Assembly: GCA_037043235.1 (NCBI GenBank)
Contig: JAWRVZ010000056.1
Coordinates: 2,687,001 to 2,751,000, forward strand
Direction of reading: 5' to 3'
Source of the DNA: Rhodeus uyekii
Taxonomy: Eukaryota; Chordata; Actinopteri; Cypriniformes; Acheilognathidae
DNA: 64,000 bases
In this document: positions 1 through 10,931 of the stretch, piece after piece
Layout of the letters: every line of letters begins with the position of its first letter
Numbering within the stretch: the stretch's first letter is position 1
Program-made: the position numbers and the translations under genes
The notes under the pieces: generated by a model
Databases searched by the model: none
Told to the model about the DNA's origin: nothing
What the model saw: the letters and a program-made list of their open reading frames with translations, nothing else

Positions 1-2460
1 TATGCTGATGATTGTCAGTTAAAGGCTAATATGACGTTTATTGAACTCCGAAAAGAAATTTAGATGAGGGAACTTCTGTTTTGGACCTCATTTGCATCAA
101 ATTATGCATGTTTGTAACTGTTCCTTGGAATATGGTTTGTCAAATCCGTCTATGTCGAAATATATTGTGTTTTTTTTTCCATGATCCTTTTTATTTAAAC
201 AGCCGCTGTAGAAAAATTAAGTTTGGTCACACAACACGGGTATTGTGGAGCAGCTAACTCAAAGTTGTGATGCTAACAACCTAATTATTTTTTTCAGTAG
301 TATGACAGTAACTTTTTTTTGATAGAAACAAGCTAATTGTTCCGATATTCTTAATATTTGTTTTATGTCAATTCATCATAGACTTTCTGGTACTGTTGGG
401 AAGTTTGATTTGTTTGAATAAATTGCTTCATTCAGTCAGTTTGTTGTTAAATAAATGCTGAAATTCTTTTTTGGTCACATTTTCAGGTTCCAATTCTCAC
501 TATTAAGTAACTATTAACTCGTTACTTTAAAAAAAAAAAAACGTTCAATTCATCAAATAATCCTGAAAAAAGTGTATCAAAGTTTCTTCCAATATATTGA
601 GCAGCACAGCTGTTTCAACGTTGTTAATAATCAGAAAGGATAATTTGACACTGATGCTGAAAATGTAGCTTTAAGTTGAATTTTAAACTATATTAAAATA
701 GACAACAGTTATGTTAAATTTTAATAATATTTTACAATACTAACATTTTCAGTGAATTTCTGATAATTCAAATAACTGTAGCGTTGATGAGTACAAGATA
801 CTTCTTTTAAAAACATTAATAATTTTACCGACCCAAAAACTCACATAATCATTTGAGTCACACTTAGTAGTGTTCACAAAAGTTCCAGTGTCAAATGATG
901 CGAGTTTTCAGGATACCTGTCAGTATTTTTTCCCCCACAATTCCAGGAAGCAGAATTCCCTTTACCTTTAAATTATGAATAGTTTGTCGCTTGGCAAGAC
1001 ACCAGTACTCTCAAATCAGTAATGTCTCTTAGATGTCTAAATACTCTCAGTGTAATTATTGCGATCTGACTTCCAAAAGTCAGCCTTTTTAAAACAGACA
1101 GTAGGACAAATAGTGTACAGCTCTCCTCACACCTCATAGCTTACGCCTGTGACCACAAGAAGAAACTTGTTAGCAGAACATTTCTTCTGGCCAAGTGCCA
1201 AGGACTCAAGGGGGGAGAAGATCGTAGGTTGACTAAAAACGCGCGGGGGAGGGGAGAACCGCAAGACACTAGAGCTAATCCATTTATTAAAAGCATTGAC
1301 TGCTAGCATCTGATATTAATTCCTAATCAGGGGTTAATTAAACGAAAAATCATCTGAGATCAGGCTGTGATATGGTGGAGAATGAGGGCATTCTTAGGGG
1401 AGTATGACAGATTGTTGTCCCTCTTTTGTGTCCACTGTTGGAGATCACACTGAGAGTGAAAGATACAGATGTAGCCGCTTACAGACATGAAATAAGTCTG
1501 GAGGACCTGGAGAAGTGAAAATGCTTGTGAATGGGTTCAGTATCTCCATGTGAAAAATGACTTTAGAAACCTAGCAAACAAGTCTTGGCAATTTGAAAAG
1601 ATAACCTTGCTTAAGGCAAATGCAAATGTGAACACAAATTCTTAAATATGAAGAGGATTATCGGTTCAGATAATCAGAAGAGAGTATCAGTTAAGGTGAA
1701 CGAGTTTGTTTCTAGATGTTTCCACTTTGAGTTGTTTATAAAGGCAGCAGCTTCCAAACATTTGTCCTGAAAATGTAAGTAAATAGAATTTATTTATTTA
1801 TTTATTTTCATTCTCTCATTTATTCCAGATGGATATGGTTTTATTATTGTAGATTACATAAATTATGTTGAAATGTTTTGGACAGATTTTTTTGGAATGA
1901 CAATCCAGCTGTTTAAAATGCTACTACTGCAAAGTCTACATTTACAGTATTTGTTTTATTCCAATCACTGTGGAGTCTTTCCAGTAAAGTTTAAGCATGT
2001 GTGAGACTTCCCTCCTTCTCGCTGGTGGAACTGAGAAGGATGGCTAATAGCCGGCCCTTTCCTCCCCCTTGTGGTCTAACACTTTTTCATGACAGCTTGT
2101 GTGTCCAGTTCCTATCCTAGGTTCTAATATGAATCTAAGCAAGTGAAAACTGGTAGTAATGTGATTCCGCTGCTTAGTTATATTATAAAATTGTTGCACA
2201 TTTTTTGGCAATTTTTTTCCACTGTTATTGCCTAAAGTGGAGTTCTGTATATGCATTTTAGCTATACTGTATTTAAGTAAGTGAAACAATTCTGGAATTT
2301 AAAAAAAAATCACCCAACAACATACATGTGCATGGTAACACACAATTCAATCAATGTTTTGGTCAACAAATATGTAGCAAATAAATTGTATGGTGTGACA
2401 ACTTGCCCAACTAATTTTTTATATAGGTGACCCTTCTGTGTGATTATATGTTGCAAATAC
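1..2460. other. AT-rich non-coding DNA
   Basis: No coding region, RNA gene or clear mobile element could be recognised here. The sequence is AT-rich with short homopolymers (for example the A run near 529-541). The short open frames at 1127-1309 and 2044-2289 on the minus strand have no coding character. Confidence 0.6.
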
Positions 2461-2540
2461 ATACATACATGTTCATACATACATAATGTACATACATAGA
2501 TGATATGTTCTCTCTTTCATTCTATCTGTCTATCTATCTA
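2461..2540. repeat. Interrupted ATAC / CTAT tetranucleotide repeats
   Basis: Short runs of ATAC (about 2461-2500) are followed by CTGT/CTAT units (about 2522-2540). The two tracts are imperfect and separated by unique bases. Confidence 0.75.
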
Positions 2541-2596
2541 GTGGAGAAAAGTAAGGTACAGGTATTCTAAAAAACGGATTCAGACAATAAGTAAAA

Positions 2597-2649
2597 CATT
2601 TACTGGGAAAAGTCAAAGTAAAAGGGGAAAGTCATTTACTGGGAAAAGT
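2597..2649. repeat. 17-bp direct repeat pair
   Basis: CATTTACTGGGAAAAGT occurs at 2597-2613 and again at 2633-2649, 36 bases apart. The intervening bases also contain a related GGGAAAGT, suggesting a small local duplication. Confidence 0.8.
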
Positions 2650-2760
2650 ACTGTAGTACACAATTTTTTATTTATTTATACGGTACATTTATTTTTTTGT
2701 GTTCCACGTAAACTGCTAAATTTTTCTTTTTTTCAAACTCTATTATGTCTTTCTCTAACA

Positions 2761-2896
2761 CAGGGGTGTCCACACTTTGTCCTGGAGGGCCATTGTCTTG
2801 CAGAGTTTAGCTCCAATTTGCCTCAACACACCTGGGGTTGGAACTGAGCTCTGCAGGACAGTGGCCCTCCAGGAACAGGATTGGAGACCCCTACTG
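2761..2896. mobile_element. hAT-like palindromic MITE
   Basis: The left end begins CAGGGGTGTCCA and the right end, read on the other strand, reads CAGTAGGGGTCTCCA. Both ends continue into matching CCTGGAGGGCCA and CTCTGCAGGACA-type arms, so almost the whole 136 bases can fold on itself. CAGGGGTGTCCA-like ends are typical of non-autonomous hAT elements, and this 'cctggagggcc' repeat is common in cyprinid genomes (from memory). An exact 8-bp target duplication is not visible, which suggests age. Confidence 0.7.
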
Positions 2897-3079
2897 TAAC
2901 GCATACATATCTTCTTACACATACTTCCATAACAACAATTTTTATTTTATGTGTAAGATTATTCTTCAAAAATAAATCTACTGTAAAAATACAAATGTAT
3001 TTAAACAGTACTGACACAGCTGCTGCTGTTCAGATTAGTGATTTTTCTCCTTGTTCAAAAATGGTGGTGACTGTGTGGT

Positions 3080-3099
3080 TATATATATATATATATATA
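3080..3099. repeat. (TA)n microsatellite
   Basis: About ten TA dinucleotides follow a TGTGTGG stretch; the tract is perfect but short. Confidence 0.85.
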
Positions 3100-3383
3100 A
3101 GTGCTATAAATATTTTTGGAATATAGCATGTCTGACAGATTTTGATCACTCACTGGATCAGTTTGCATGTGATGGCTCACACGATGAAAGAATGTTTTGA
3201 AGTTGTGAAGATTTTTACAATTTCACTGAGAATCATCTCATCAGATTTGATCATTAAGCCATGTGCATTTACAGTAATTATTGCACTTTGCAATTATTGC
3301 AGTTACATTAACTATGGTTATGCCCCTTGTGATGATAAACATTGGACCCTGTCTTCCCTATGTATTAAAAAGGACAGTGTGAT

Positions 3384-3388
<5 letters not shown>

Positions 3389-3421
<33 letters not shown>
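3389..3421. repeat. (GA)n microsatellite
   Basis: A nearly perfect GA tract of about 16 units. It gives rise to the repetitive RERERE frame seen in a local open frame, which is not a gene. Confidence 0.95.
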
Positions 3422-3427
<6 letters not shown>

Positions 3428-4281
3428 ATTCATTTAAAAGGCTAATTATTCAGGTAAAAGGCTGAATGCCCGGGTCAGCAAACCTCAGCTGTGTAGAAAT
3501 GAGTGGGGTTAAGATGGAAAGTAAACACGTAAATTCTAAGATGGCAGGAGTTGGCATTCATCCAAAGGGGCATTCACCCTCACTTCTCATCTTTCCACTT
3601 TTCTAAAGTTTGAGATTAATTTGCCAGTTATGCCTCACCTGCAATTCCCAAAACTCCCCTTAAATTTTGTACATCTATTCTTTTTTTTTTTTCACTGCAT
3701 TTACAGTTAAATGTACAATTAAATATGCATTTACACATCATAATGTTGCCCATTAATTATAGGAGATCGATTTACACCACAGTAGAGCTGTGAGTACACA
3801 CTAGCTGGCCGAATGAATGAAAGATGAAAAAAAAAAAAAAAAAAAAAAACACCCCAATTAATAATTATTGCGCAAATCAATTTCATGACACATTAGTGGG
3901 AAAATATATGGTGTACTTCATTCTTCCAAGGTTATCCATTTTGTAGTGAAATGGGATGGGAGATTAATCTTCTCAGCATTTCATCAGTGGCAGTTATCAG
4001 CGATTTGCAGTCATTAGGCAGTGGACATGGATTAGCAGCACTATGCCACTGTAGAGACCAGCTAGAGAAGACAAGGAGAACAGCACTGGGACTTAATACA
4101 AGGCTAATTAGATCTGTCTATCTCCACACATCCATCTTCTCCTTCTGGAATCACACTGGCCTAATTCTAAATAAATTGATCTTTATTATTCTATCATTCA
4201 GGTTATTACATGTGATATAATGATCCACTCTTGGCCAGTGGTAATTGATTTTTGAGTTTTGTCTTTGTTAATTCTTTTCTT

Positions 4282-4297
4282 TGTCTGTCTGTCTGTG

Positions 4298-4354
<57 letters not shown>

Positions 4355-4419
4355 GTCTATCTGTCTATCTGTCTATCTATCTGTCTATCTATCTGTCTAT
4401 CTATCTGTCTATCTATCTG

Positions 4420-4494
<75 letters not shown>

Positions 4495-4506
4495 CTGTCT
4501 GTCTGT
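4282..4506. repeat. Compound (CTGT)n-(CTAT)n microsatellite
   Basis: A 225-base tetranucleotide array begins as CTGT units, passes through a zone of mixed CTGT and CTAT units (about 4349-4420), and continues as pure CTAT until about 4492, ending in CTGT again. All forward frames are open across it (SVCL and SIYL repeats) simply because neither unit contains a stop in that orientation. The order suggests point mutation of one unit followed by slippage expansion of the variant. Confidence 0.97.
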
Positions 4507-5417
4507 CATTCTTTCATCATTCTATCCTTTGCTATTCAATATTTCTATTATTGTGGATAATGAATGAATTGATATATAATTCAGATTAAAAGTTTTGTTA
4601 CATTTGCAAATCTGAATACTTTTTTGAGATCCATTAATCTCGTTATTATTCTTATTTCTTCTCAATGTAATCTCATTTCTGTCTAAGCAAAAAAAGTGAA
4701 ACTTTAGATTTGTCTTTTTTCTTCCCTACAGACATTGTTAACATGTGTGAATTGTCTATTATCAGAAACGACAGTCTTGTTAGTTCTCTAACTTGCGTAT
4801 GTGGAATGAAGCTCTTCAGGAAAAGTGAAGATGTGTGACTGGATTCAGAGTGGAGCTGGGTAACATGTTTTTGAAGCTTCTCAGATACCATATGTGTGCG
4901 AGTGTGCAGAAGCAGAGAGGACTGGAGTCACTCATCCACACAGATGTCTGGAATCTCCAGATGTCGAATGACACTCAAATGCTGTAATCACACATTGCTG
5001 TGCTTGAACCCCTCAATACTGAAAATAAGACCTGTCAGATAACAGAGCATACAGTAAAAAGACAAAATGACTGAAACACAGTAACTAGCATCTCGCTGTT
5101 GGTAAAAAAAAAATTGTTGTTTATAGCACCGAATTTGGCTTTAATGCTGTGTAGACTGAACTCACACTGTAAACCAGGAAAAGATGAATTTACTTTTTTT
5201 TTTTTTTATAGGACACTTATCTAATGTGATCTTAAAAAATCCTATAAAGTTCATTTAAATTAAAAAGAAAAGTGTAATATCAATTACTTTGTAGTTTTTT
5301 TTCATACAGGTGCAGGGCAGAAATCAGTCAAAAAAATAAAAATAAAAAAAGGACACAGAAAGCCAAAGGCTGGCCAGTTCATACATCACCAAACATCTTT
5401 CCACGATGACTCTCACT
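4507..5417. other. Non-coding DNA, no recognisable feature
   Basis: AT-rich unique sequence with A and T homopolymers around 5106, 5192 and 5335-5350. No gene or transposon end was recognised before the TIR element that starts at 5421. Confidence 0.5.
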
Positions 5418-5420
5418 TTA

Positions 5421-5978
5421 AGGGCCAGTCACACAGCCGATCACGCACGAATCACTCACAAATCACGCACAGATTGGGTTTGTGCGTGCTTGTGCGTCGA
5501 GAAATTGACCAAAGTATTCCACGAACATTGCGAGCACTCACTCTTCGCGAACGTTCCACGTGCAAGCACTATCAGAATCCACATTGTCAGTGGAAGTCAG
5601 TGGAGGGAACGTGATACGTGCGTGATATGAAGGTGGGGCGTCAGTGGACGGATGTGGACGTGCACGGTTTCGAACCAGTTCCGACGCATAAGGACTGACG
5701 GACGACGCGTGTCCCTCGCATAGTCACGTATACTCAACGCATAAACTACGCACGGCGACTCATGAATAACGCACATGGACGCACAGTGCGTCAATTTTTT
5801 TGAACAGTTCAAAACTCAAAATCAAGCACAAACCGCCTTCGACGCACATCCATTTACAATCACTGACGGTCCACGTTCGTTCCACCGGCGAATTACGCAT
5901 ACGACGCACACTCCACGCAGAAATTCATGCTCCACGCTCCATGCGTGATTCATGCGTTTTCGCTGTGTGACTGGCCCT
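5421..5978. mobile_element. PIF/Harbinger-type MITE with TTA target duplication
   Basis: A perfect 17-bp terminal inverted repeat is visible: AGGGCCAGTCACACAGC at 5421-5437 and its reverse complement at 5962-5978. The element is flanked by TTA at 5418-5420 and 5979-5981, the 3-bp TWA target duplication typical of PIF/Harbinger transposons. The 558-bp interior is rich in CGCAC/GTGCG motifs and has no transposase frame, so this is a non-autonomous copy. GC content and CpG frequency are far above those of the flanks. Confidence 0.85.
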
Positions 5979-5981
5979 TTA

Positions 5982-6827
5982 GATGGGTTTAGCTGAGAAC
6001 TTTCTTGATCAATGCAGAGGATTCTCACTGGAGTTTGTCCTTGTCAGCTGCAACCTAACAGAAGAAGAAAAGATTGACAAAGACATTATCACGTCAGATA
6101 ATGCTGTTGTCAAATACTTGATTATATGCTGCGTTTACGCCATGTCGTAATTATCGTAATTCAGAGTTCATAACGTGATGTTTTACTCAGAGCTGTTCAC
6201 AAACTTGGACTGGCAATACGATCAACAGCTAAATGAAACTGCAGCAGTCAGGTGGTACAGTGGTCCTTTGGTACAAGTAGAGGATCTAAGAAAATTCTCA
6301 GTTTACAGGGTGTAATGACAAGTTCTACTTGAATGCTTTTTACAAGCTGGAATCTCATAATTATGGTAATTTCAACATGGTCTGAATGCACATATACATA
6401 CCTGGTTACATATACCCTAAGTGTACATGTTGTGTGTAAAGTTATATAAATGTACATACATTCCAGATGTAAAACAAGGAAATTGTTCTGTATAACTTCC
6501 CTGCCTGGCTGTGCTTTCTATTTATAGTTATGAGGGCAATACACCTCCAAAGCATCTGTTCTTGACCTGCAACACAAAAAAAAAGATAATCTATCATTAA
6601 GAGGGCATTGAACCTAGATAAAACAGGAGTACGTCCATCCGTTTTTGCATTCATCCTGTTAATTAACTTTAATTTACTCTTTCAATCAATAGCTGTATCT
6701 AAATAAAATGCGGTTGTTAAATTATTGCACTCACTATATTCACTCAGTCATCCTTTCTCACGTTCAACAACAGCTCCTTGAGTGAAATGGAAGCAATAGA
6801 AAGGAAAAAGATGAAAAAAACGTACGA
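5982..6827. other. Non-coding DNA before the LTR element
   Basis: No gene was recognised. Several short open frames on the minus strand (6248-6654) show no coding signature. Confidence 0.5.
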
Positions 6828-7179
6828 TGTCATGTTCACTGTCACTTAGGATTCTTAATTTGACTCTTTGTTCACATTGTTTTGGTTTCAGTACCTTCAG
6901 TCACACGTTTGTTTCCATGGTCATGGATTATCACAGGTGTTTTGTGTTTCGGTTTAATCACTGTCAGTATTTAGTTCTCCGTGTTCACTCCCCAGTTATC
7001 GGTTGTTAACGTTATGTTGCTTACTCTTGTGTGGATGTTATTCTCCACACAATTGAGAATTGTTATGTTCTGCACCCTTGCGTGCCTTTTTGGTTCTAGT
7101 TTTCAATAAATGTATTTCCGTTTGATTATCCGTGTGTCCGCGCCTCGCTCCGCATCGCACACGCAGCATCAGCGTGACA
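6828..7179 (+). repeat. 5' LTR of a Ty3/gypsy-type retroelement
   Basis: The 352-bp segment starts TGTCATG and ends CGTGACA, the expected TG...CA ends with inverted TGTCA/TGACA termini. It holds an AATAAA polyadenylation signal at 7105-7110, about 70 bases before its 3' end, as in an R-U5 arrangement on the plus strand. It is followed 44 bases later by a gag-like start codon at 7223. No matching 3' LTR is present in the window, so target-site duplications cannot be checked. Confidence 0.7.
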
Positions 7180-7222
7180 GAACAACTGATCAGGTTTAGT
7201 CGCCTCTAAAGACTTTTTATCT

Positions 7223-7631
7223 ATGGATTCATCAGGATCGGCTGAGCGAAGCCTCCTCTCGCTTCGTCAGGGCGGACGGGCGTTTAACTGAGTATATAAC
7301 GGACTTTCTCGATCACTACTACCGGGTGAGTTGGGACGATTCAGCCCTCAACTTTTGCTTTGAGTGGGGGTTGGATGCCTCGGTCATTCGGGCTCAACGG
7401 TGCCCAGGGGAATTGCTCTCGGAATATATTAATCTTGTGCTGTGGCTCAATGGAGTGGAGTATGAGGTTGAGGAAGTTTTCCCAGATTCAGTATCTAAAA
7501 CATCGCTCTCGGGTTCCGCGGATGAGTCCCTGCGTTGCCATCGTAAACGGTGGAAGGGAAAGAGTCAGATCGCCAGAGCCCGTGGTCCGCCTGCCAGCAC
7601 CAGAGCCAGTTCCCCGAGCGGCCGAGCCTGA
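7223..7631 (+). pseudogene. Frameshifted gag-like remnant (LTR retroelement)
   Basis: A start codon at 7223 opens a frame beginning MDSSGSAERSLLSLRQGG; one extra base near 7283-7286 moves the frame, and a second open stretch runs to a stop at 7629-7631. The second stretch contains VSWDDSALNFCFEWGLD, which has the W-x-D-x-A-L-x3-F-x2-G-L pattern of the capsid domain of Ty3/gypsy Gag and of the domesticated RTL/PEG10 family. In an active element this protein would form the particle that packages the RNA. It lies directly downstream of the LTR at 6828 and upstream of a proline-rich region; no protease, reverse transcriptase or integrase follows, so the copy is non-autonomous. A related gag fragment occurs on the minus strand near 27470-27575. 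The family assignment rests on the motif and gene order seen by eye. Confidence 0.65.
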
Positions 7632-7677
7632 TGAACTTTTTCCCCGAGCGGCCGTTTCCCCAGACCCCTGGATCTCC

Positions 7678-8024
7678 CCTGGCCTGACTCTCCGGACCTG
7701 ACCGAGCTCGAGGACCTCCCGTGGCCAGAACCTCCGCCACCAGTCGAGCCGAACCTGCCGTGGCCCGAGCCACCAGACCCTCCGCCGGCCTTCCAGGACC
7801 TCCCAGAGCCTCCGCTGGCCTTACGGGACCTCCCTGAGCCTCCAGAACACTGGGACCTCCCAGAGCCTCCAGAACCCTGGGACCTCCCAGACCCTCTGTC
7901 GGCTCCTCCAGCGCGCCTCGCCCTGCCTACCCTTCGGGAGCTCCTCCCTAAAATTTTTTTTTTTTGGGGGGGCTATAACACCCGCCTGAGGGGGAGTGGG
8001 ACAAAGGAGGCGGAGCCTCCTGGG
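7678..8024 (+). pseudogene. Proline-rich reading frame downstream of gag remnant
   Basis: A forward frame with no internal stop runs for about 115 codons and is dominated by PEPP, WDLPEPPEP and DLPEPP motifs, ending at a TAA near 8022-8024. It has no usable start codon of its own and its frame differs from the preceding gag stretch, so it is probably the continuation of the same original gag polyprotein after a further frameshift. A T12 run followed by G7 at about 7959-7972 lies inside it and is a likely site of length errors. It carries no recognisable enzyme domain. The sequence continues directly into the 45-bp minisatellite. Confidence 0.5.
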
Positions 8025-8042
8025 TAACTCCAGTTCCCTGAG

Positions 8043-8338
8043 CCACCGGCGCCGCCATGGAAGGCTGTGCCACCCTGGGACCCTGTACCACCGGCGCCGC
8101 CATGGAAGGCTGCGCCGCCCTGGGACCCTGAACCACTGGCGCCACCATGGAAGGCTGCGCCACCCTGGAACCCTGAGCCACCGGCGCCGCCATGGAAGGC
8201 TGTGCCACCCTGGGACCCTGAACCACCGGCGCCGCCATGGAAGGCTGCGCCGCCCTGGGACCCTGAGCCACTGGCGCCACCATGGAAGGCTGCACCGCCC
8301 TGGAACCCTGTGCCACCGGCACCACCCTGGAGACCTCC
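8043..8338 (+). repeat. 45-bp coding minisatellite with 135-bp higher-order unit
   Basis: Six full 45-bp units start at 8043, 8088, 8133, 8178, 8223 and 8268, plus a partial seventh to about 8338. In one forward frame each unit encodes the 15-residue motif PPAPPWKAAPPWDPE with variants. Units 1, 2, 3 correspond respectively to units 4, 5, 6 in their diagnostic changes (ACCGGCGCCG, GCCGCC and ACTGGCGCCACC forms), so the array grew by duplicating a three-unit block. Because 45 is a multiple of 3, several frames on both strands stay open; the long minus-strand frames here (7821-8412) are shadows. The array lies inside the LTR retroelement remnant. Confidence 0.9.
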
Positions 8339-8709
8339 CTGACTCTGGACACCCGGTCTCCAGGGTGCCCACCCCCCCACACAGTTTTGAAGTTTTGGGG
8401 TGAATCAACCATTTAACTGCATTATATTGCTAAACTCCATGTTTAGGAGAGTACACTTGTGTCTTCGAAAGGAATTTTGCTTAATCTAAGGAATATTAAA
8501 GAAATTGTGCCATTTTGTCATGTTGTGTGTACATTTAAGGTGTTGAGAAGAAGTTGGAACAATTGTTTCAGCAAGTTCTATAGACATCTTTTCTGACATT
8601 TACCTTTTTTATTGCTTTGTTTCCCTGAGAGACGGTTTGTGAGCAGTGAAAAATCGTTGTTTGTTTAAACGACGGGACATTTTTCTCAGAGTAGCAAGCT
8701 AGTTCCTTG
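8339..8709. other. End of LTR element remnant and short unique flank
   Basis: The element-like sequence runs to about 8400 (a C7 run near 8371-8377, then TTTTGAAGTTTTGGGG) and then changes abruptly to AT-rich DNA, with no 3' LTR. Nothing else was recognised up to the MITE half-copy near 8710. Confidence 0.45.
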
Positions 8710-8874
8710 GTCCTTGGTCACCATTCACTTTCATTGTATGAAAAAAAGTGGCTTGGACAATCAAATTTGTCCTTTGCTCCAAGAAAGAAAGCAAGTCATA
8801 CAGGTTTCCAAAGACACAAGGGTGAGTTAATTGCTTTTCAACAGTTCATTGAATTTTTTGGGGGAAAACTATAC
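8710..8874. mobile_element. Cyprinid palindromic MITE, partial copy (family A)
   Basis: The stretch contains AAGTCATACAGGTTT, then GGGTGAGTTAATTG and a degraded GAATTTTTTGGGGGAAAACTAT end. These match in order the arm of the palindromic MITE family also seen at 41442-41860, 54831-55060 and 59395-59573 (AGTCATACAGG...GGGTGAGTAAATGATGACAGAATTTTCATTTTTGGGTG, recalled consensus in pieces). Only one arm and some centre are recognisable. Confidence 0.6.
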
Positions 8875-8879
8875 ATATA

Positions 8880-9950
8880 AGAATGTAACAATTTAAATTC
8901 AGAATATGTTATTTTTTCCATTGTATTTTCTTCTTGCATTCATTTATACTGACTATTCTACTATTCTATTGTAATTGTCTTAATGTGCCAGTTGTCAATT
9001 TTAGTACAGTATTATTTAAACATGACAGTTCAAATGTTTCAGAAAGTTAAAATTTTCCTAATAGCAACTCGCATACAGCAGACAGAAATATTAGGAACCC
9101 TCCCATTTCCAAATAAAAGAGAAGGAACATAAATAATTCATTTTACTGAATGGCAGGTTAAGTGAGGCTGCGATAATGTCCTGACAGTAATGATAACTTT
9201 AATTTCCTTTTCTGATGCTGATATTTGTGTCAAGAAATTAAATTCCATAAGCTCCCAGGGCCTGGAAATCATTAGAGCATTTCAGCCAGAGACGTCCGTG
9301 CTTTAAATATGTGGATGAATTCCCAAAGACAGAAGGAGAGATCCAGTACCTGAATAATACAGAGAAAATTGATAAGCACTTATTTAATATTTGACCAGTT
9401 CAGTGTAGGGATGCATTATTTATTGTGTAATAAATGTGTCAATATGATAACAGTTTAAAATGAATAGAAGAGATATTCTTCACCTGATAACCCAGTGCTT
9501 TCCAATGACATCACATCAGCTGTTAGCATTTTTTTTTTTTTGCACCGTTACCTTAGGAATTATATATATTTTTTAATCAGTAAAATTAAAATTTAAACAG
9601 TTTGCCAACAAGCTTGCATGAATAAATTACATATCAAAATTAAAATATTAAAACAAAATGATTTTAAACTTAAAAATGTATAGTTTAAATTGTAACTTTT
9701 TTTCTCAATGTTGCTGTTTTCACTGTATTTTTGTTCAAATTAATGCAGCATTAGTTAATATCAGAGACTTCTTTCAAAAAACAGTTAAACATGCATAATG
9801 AATCCGTTGCAATCCTTTTGATACAACTTAACGTGTATTTTAAAAGTTTAACAAATTTACGTTTTGAGGTGTGACTGTAATTCGTGTTGTAAAACAACAC
9901 CATGTTAACTTCTTTTTAAGTATTACTAACCACAGACCTTATTTTATTTG
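8880..9950. other. AT-rich non-coding DNA
   Basis: No coding or repeat signal beyond homopolymers (T run near 9530-9541). Sequence near 9180-9360 is somewhat more complex but lacks an open frame. Confidence 0.45.
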
Positions 9951-10560
9951 AAAGTCCATGACCACCATTCTGAAAGCCCATTCGATTTTCCAAAGATGAA
10001 TCAACCTTTCAGGCTGGCCTACAGATTGACGTCACGAATGAACAGCTCTGTGAAGCTGGTGAGCATTTGTAGTCTTTTCATAGCATTAATTAATCAATGA
10101 ACAAATCAGATACTTGCCTATTCTCCTTTCCTCTGAGTTTGTGACTTCTTTCATGCTATAAGAGTGTCAGCACATGAAGGATTTTGTGCAAGTTGGCCTG
10201 GACGAAAGATCTGCAGGTCTCAAATAAATGAGTGGAAAGACTCTGAAATATGGAATAGGGGATGGCTTTCAAACAATAAAGAGAATAAATAAAGGGACCT
10301 TTCACCCAAAGGAAAATGTCCCGCTTAATATTCATTAACGCTGAGCAGTAGGGAGTCAGCAAGAAATGTTCTCTGACATTGATACAGCCGTGAAATATTC
10401 AAGAGATGATGTTCTCCAGTCTCGGGGGGCATGTGAGAGACAGTTTGTCTTTTGTATCTGAAGGTTTATGAAGAATGTTCCTCCTTCCTCTTGATCATTC
10501 GAAAGGCCATGGGAAAGACCTGCCCGTGATTTGCCCTCTGCCATTAGACGTGTTCAGTGC
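9950..10560. promoter_or_regulatory. Candidate conserved non-coding block with CRE
   Basis: The block is unrepetitive and of balanced composition compared with the AT-rich flanks. It contains a perfect palindromic CRE, TGACGTCA, at 10027-10034, followed by TTAATTAATCAATG near 10088 and a CTTAATATTCATTAACG stretch near 10323-10340, both of homeodomain type. No open frame of coding quality is present. Regulatory function is an inference; one sequence cannot show conservation. Confidence 0.3.
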
Positions 10561-10931
10561 CATGGTTCTCAACTGACGAGAACCGCTGCCTTATATATAC
10601 TCTGTGGTATGAACGATACGATTCAGATCTCAGCGCATCAGATTGTATCACATCCACATTATTCATGCAAATTAAAATGAGTCTCATGAGATGTCCATTT
10701 TTCTATTCTAAAGACCAATTAAGTGAGACACTCTTCCTCTCTCAAAACGTGTAACCAATCTCGGTTCAAGGTAGTTCAACTTGAGACTTTTCTGGTGTTA
10801 AAGACTTCTTTTTTTTAAGTAAACCATTATTGCTTGCTCTGTCATGTAAACACAGTGAACATCCTGTCATATTTAGACAGACTGATAGACTTTGAGTAGA
10901 CACTTTTTTTTATTGGTGGAGAATACAAATA

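Noticed and set aside
4252..4589. Three open frames with SVCL/SIYL repeats
   Set aside because: They are translations of the CTGT/CTAT microsatellite with no conserved flanks.
7821..8412. Long minus-strand frames (195, 154 and 135 codons) over the 45-bp repeat
   Set aside because: They are shadows of the proline-rich minisatellite, whose unit length is divisible by 3; LTR and gag orientation are on the plus strand.
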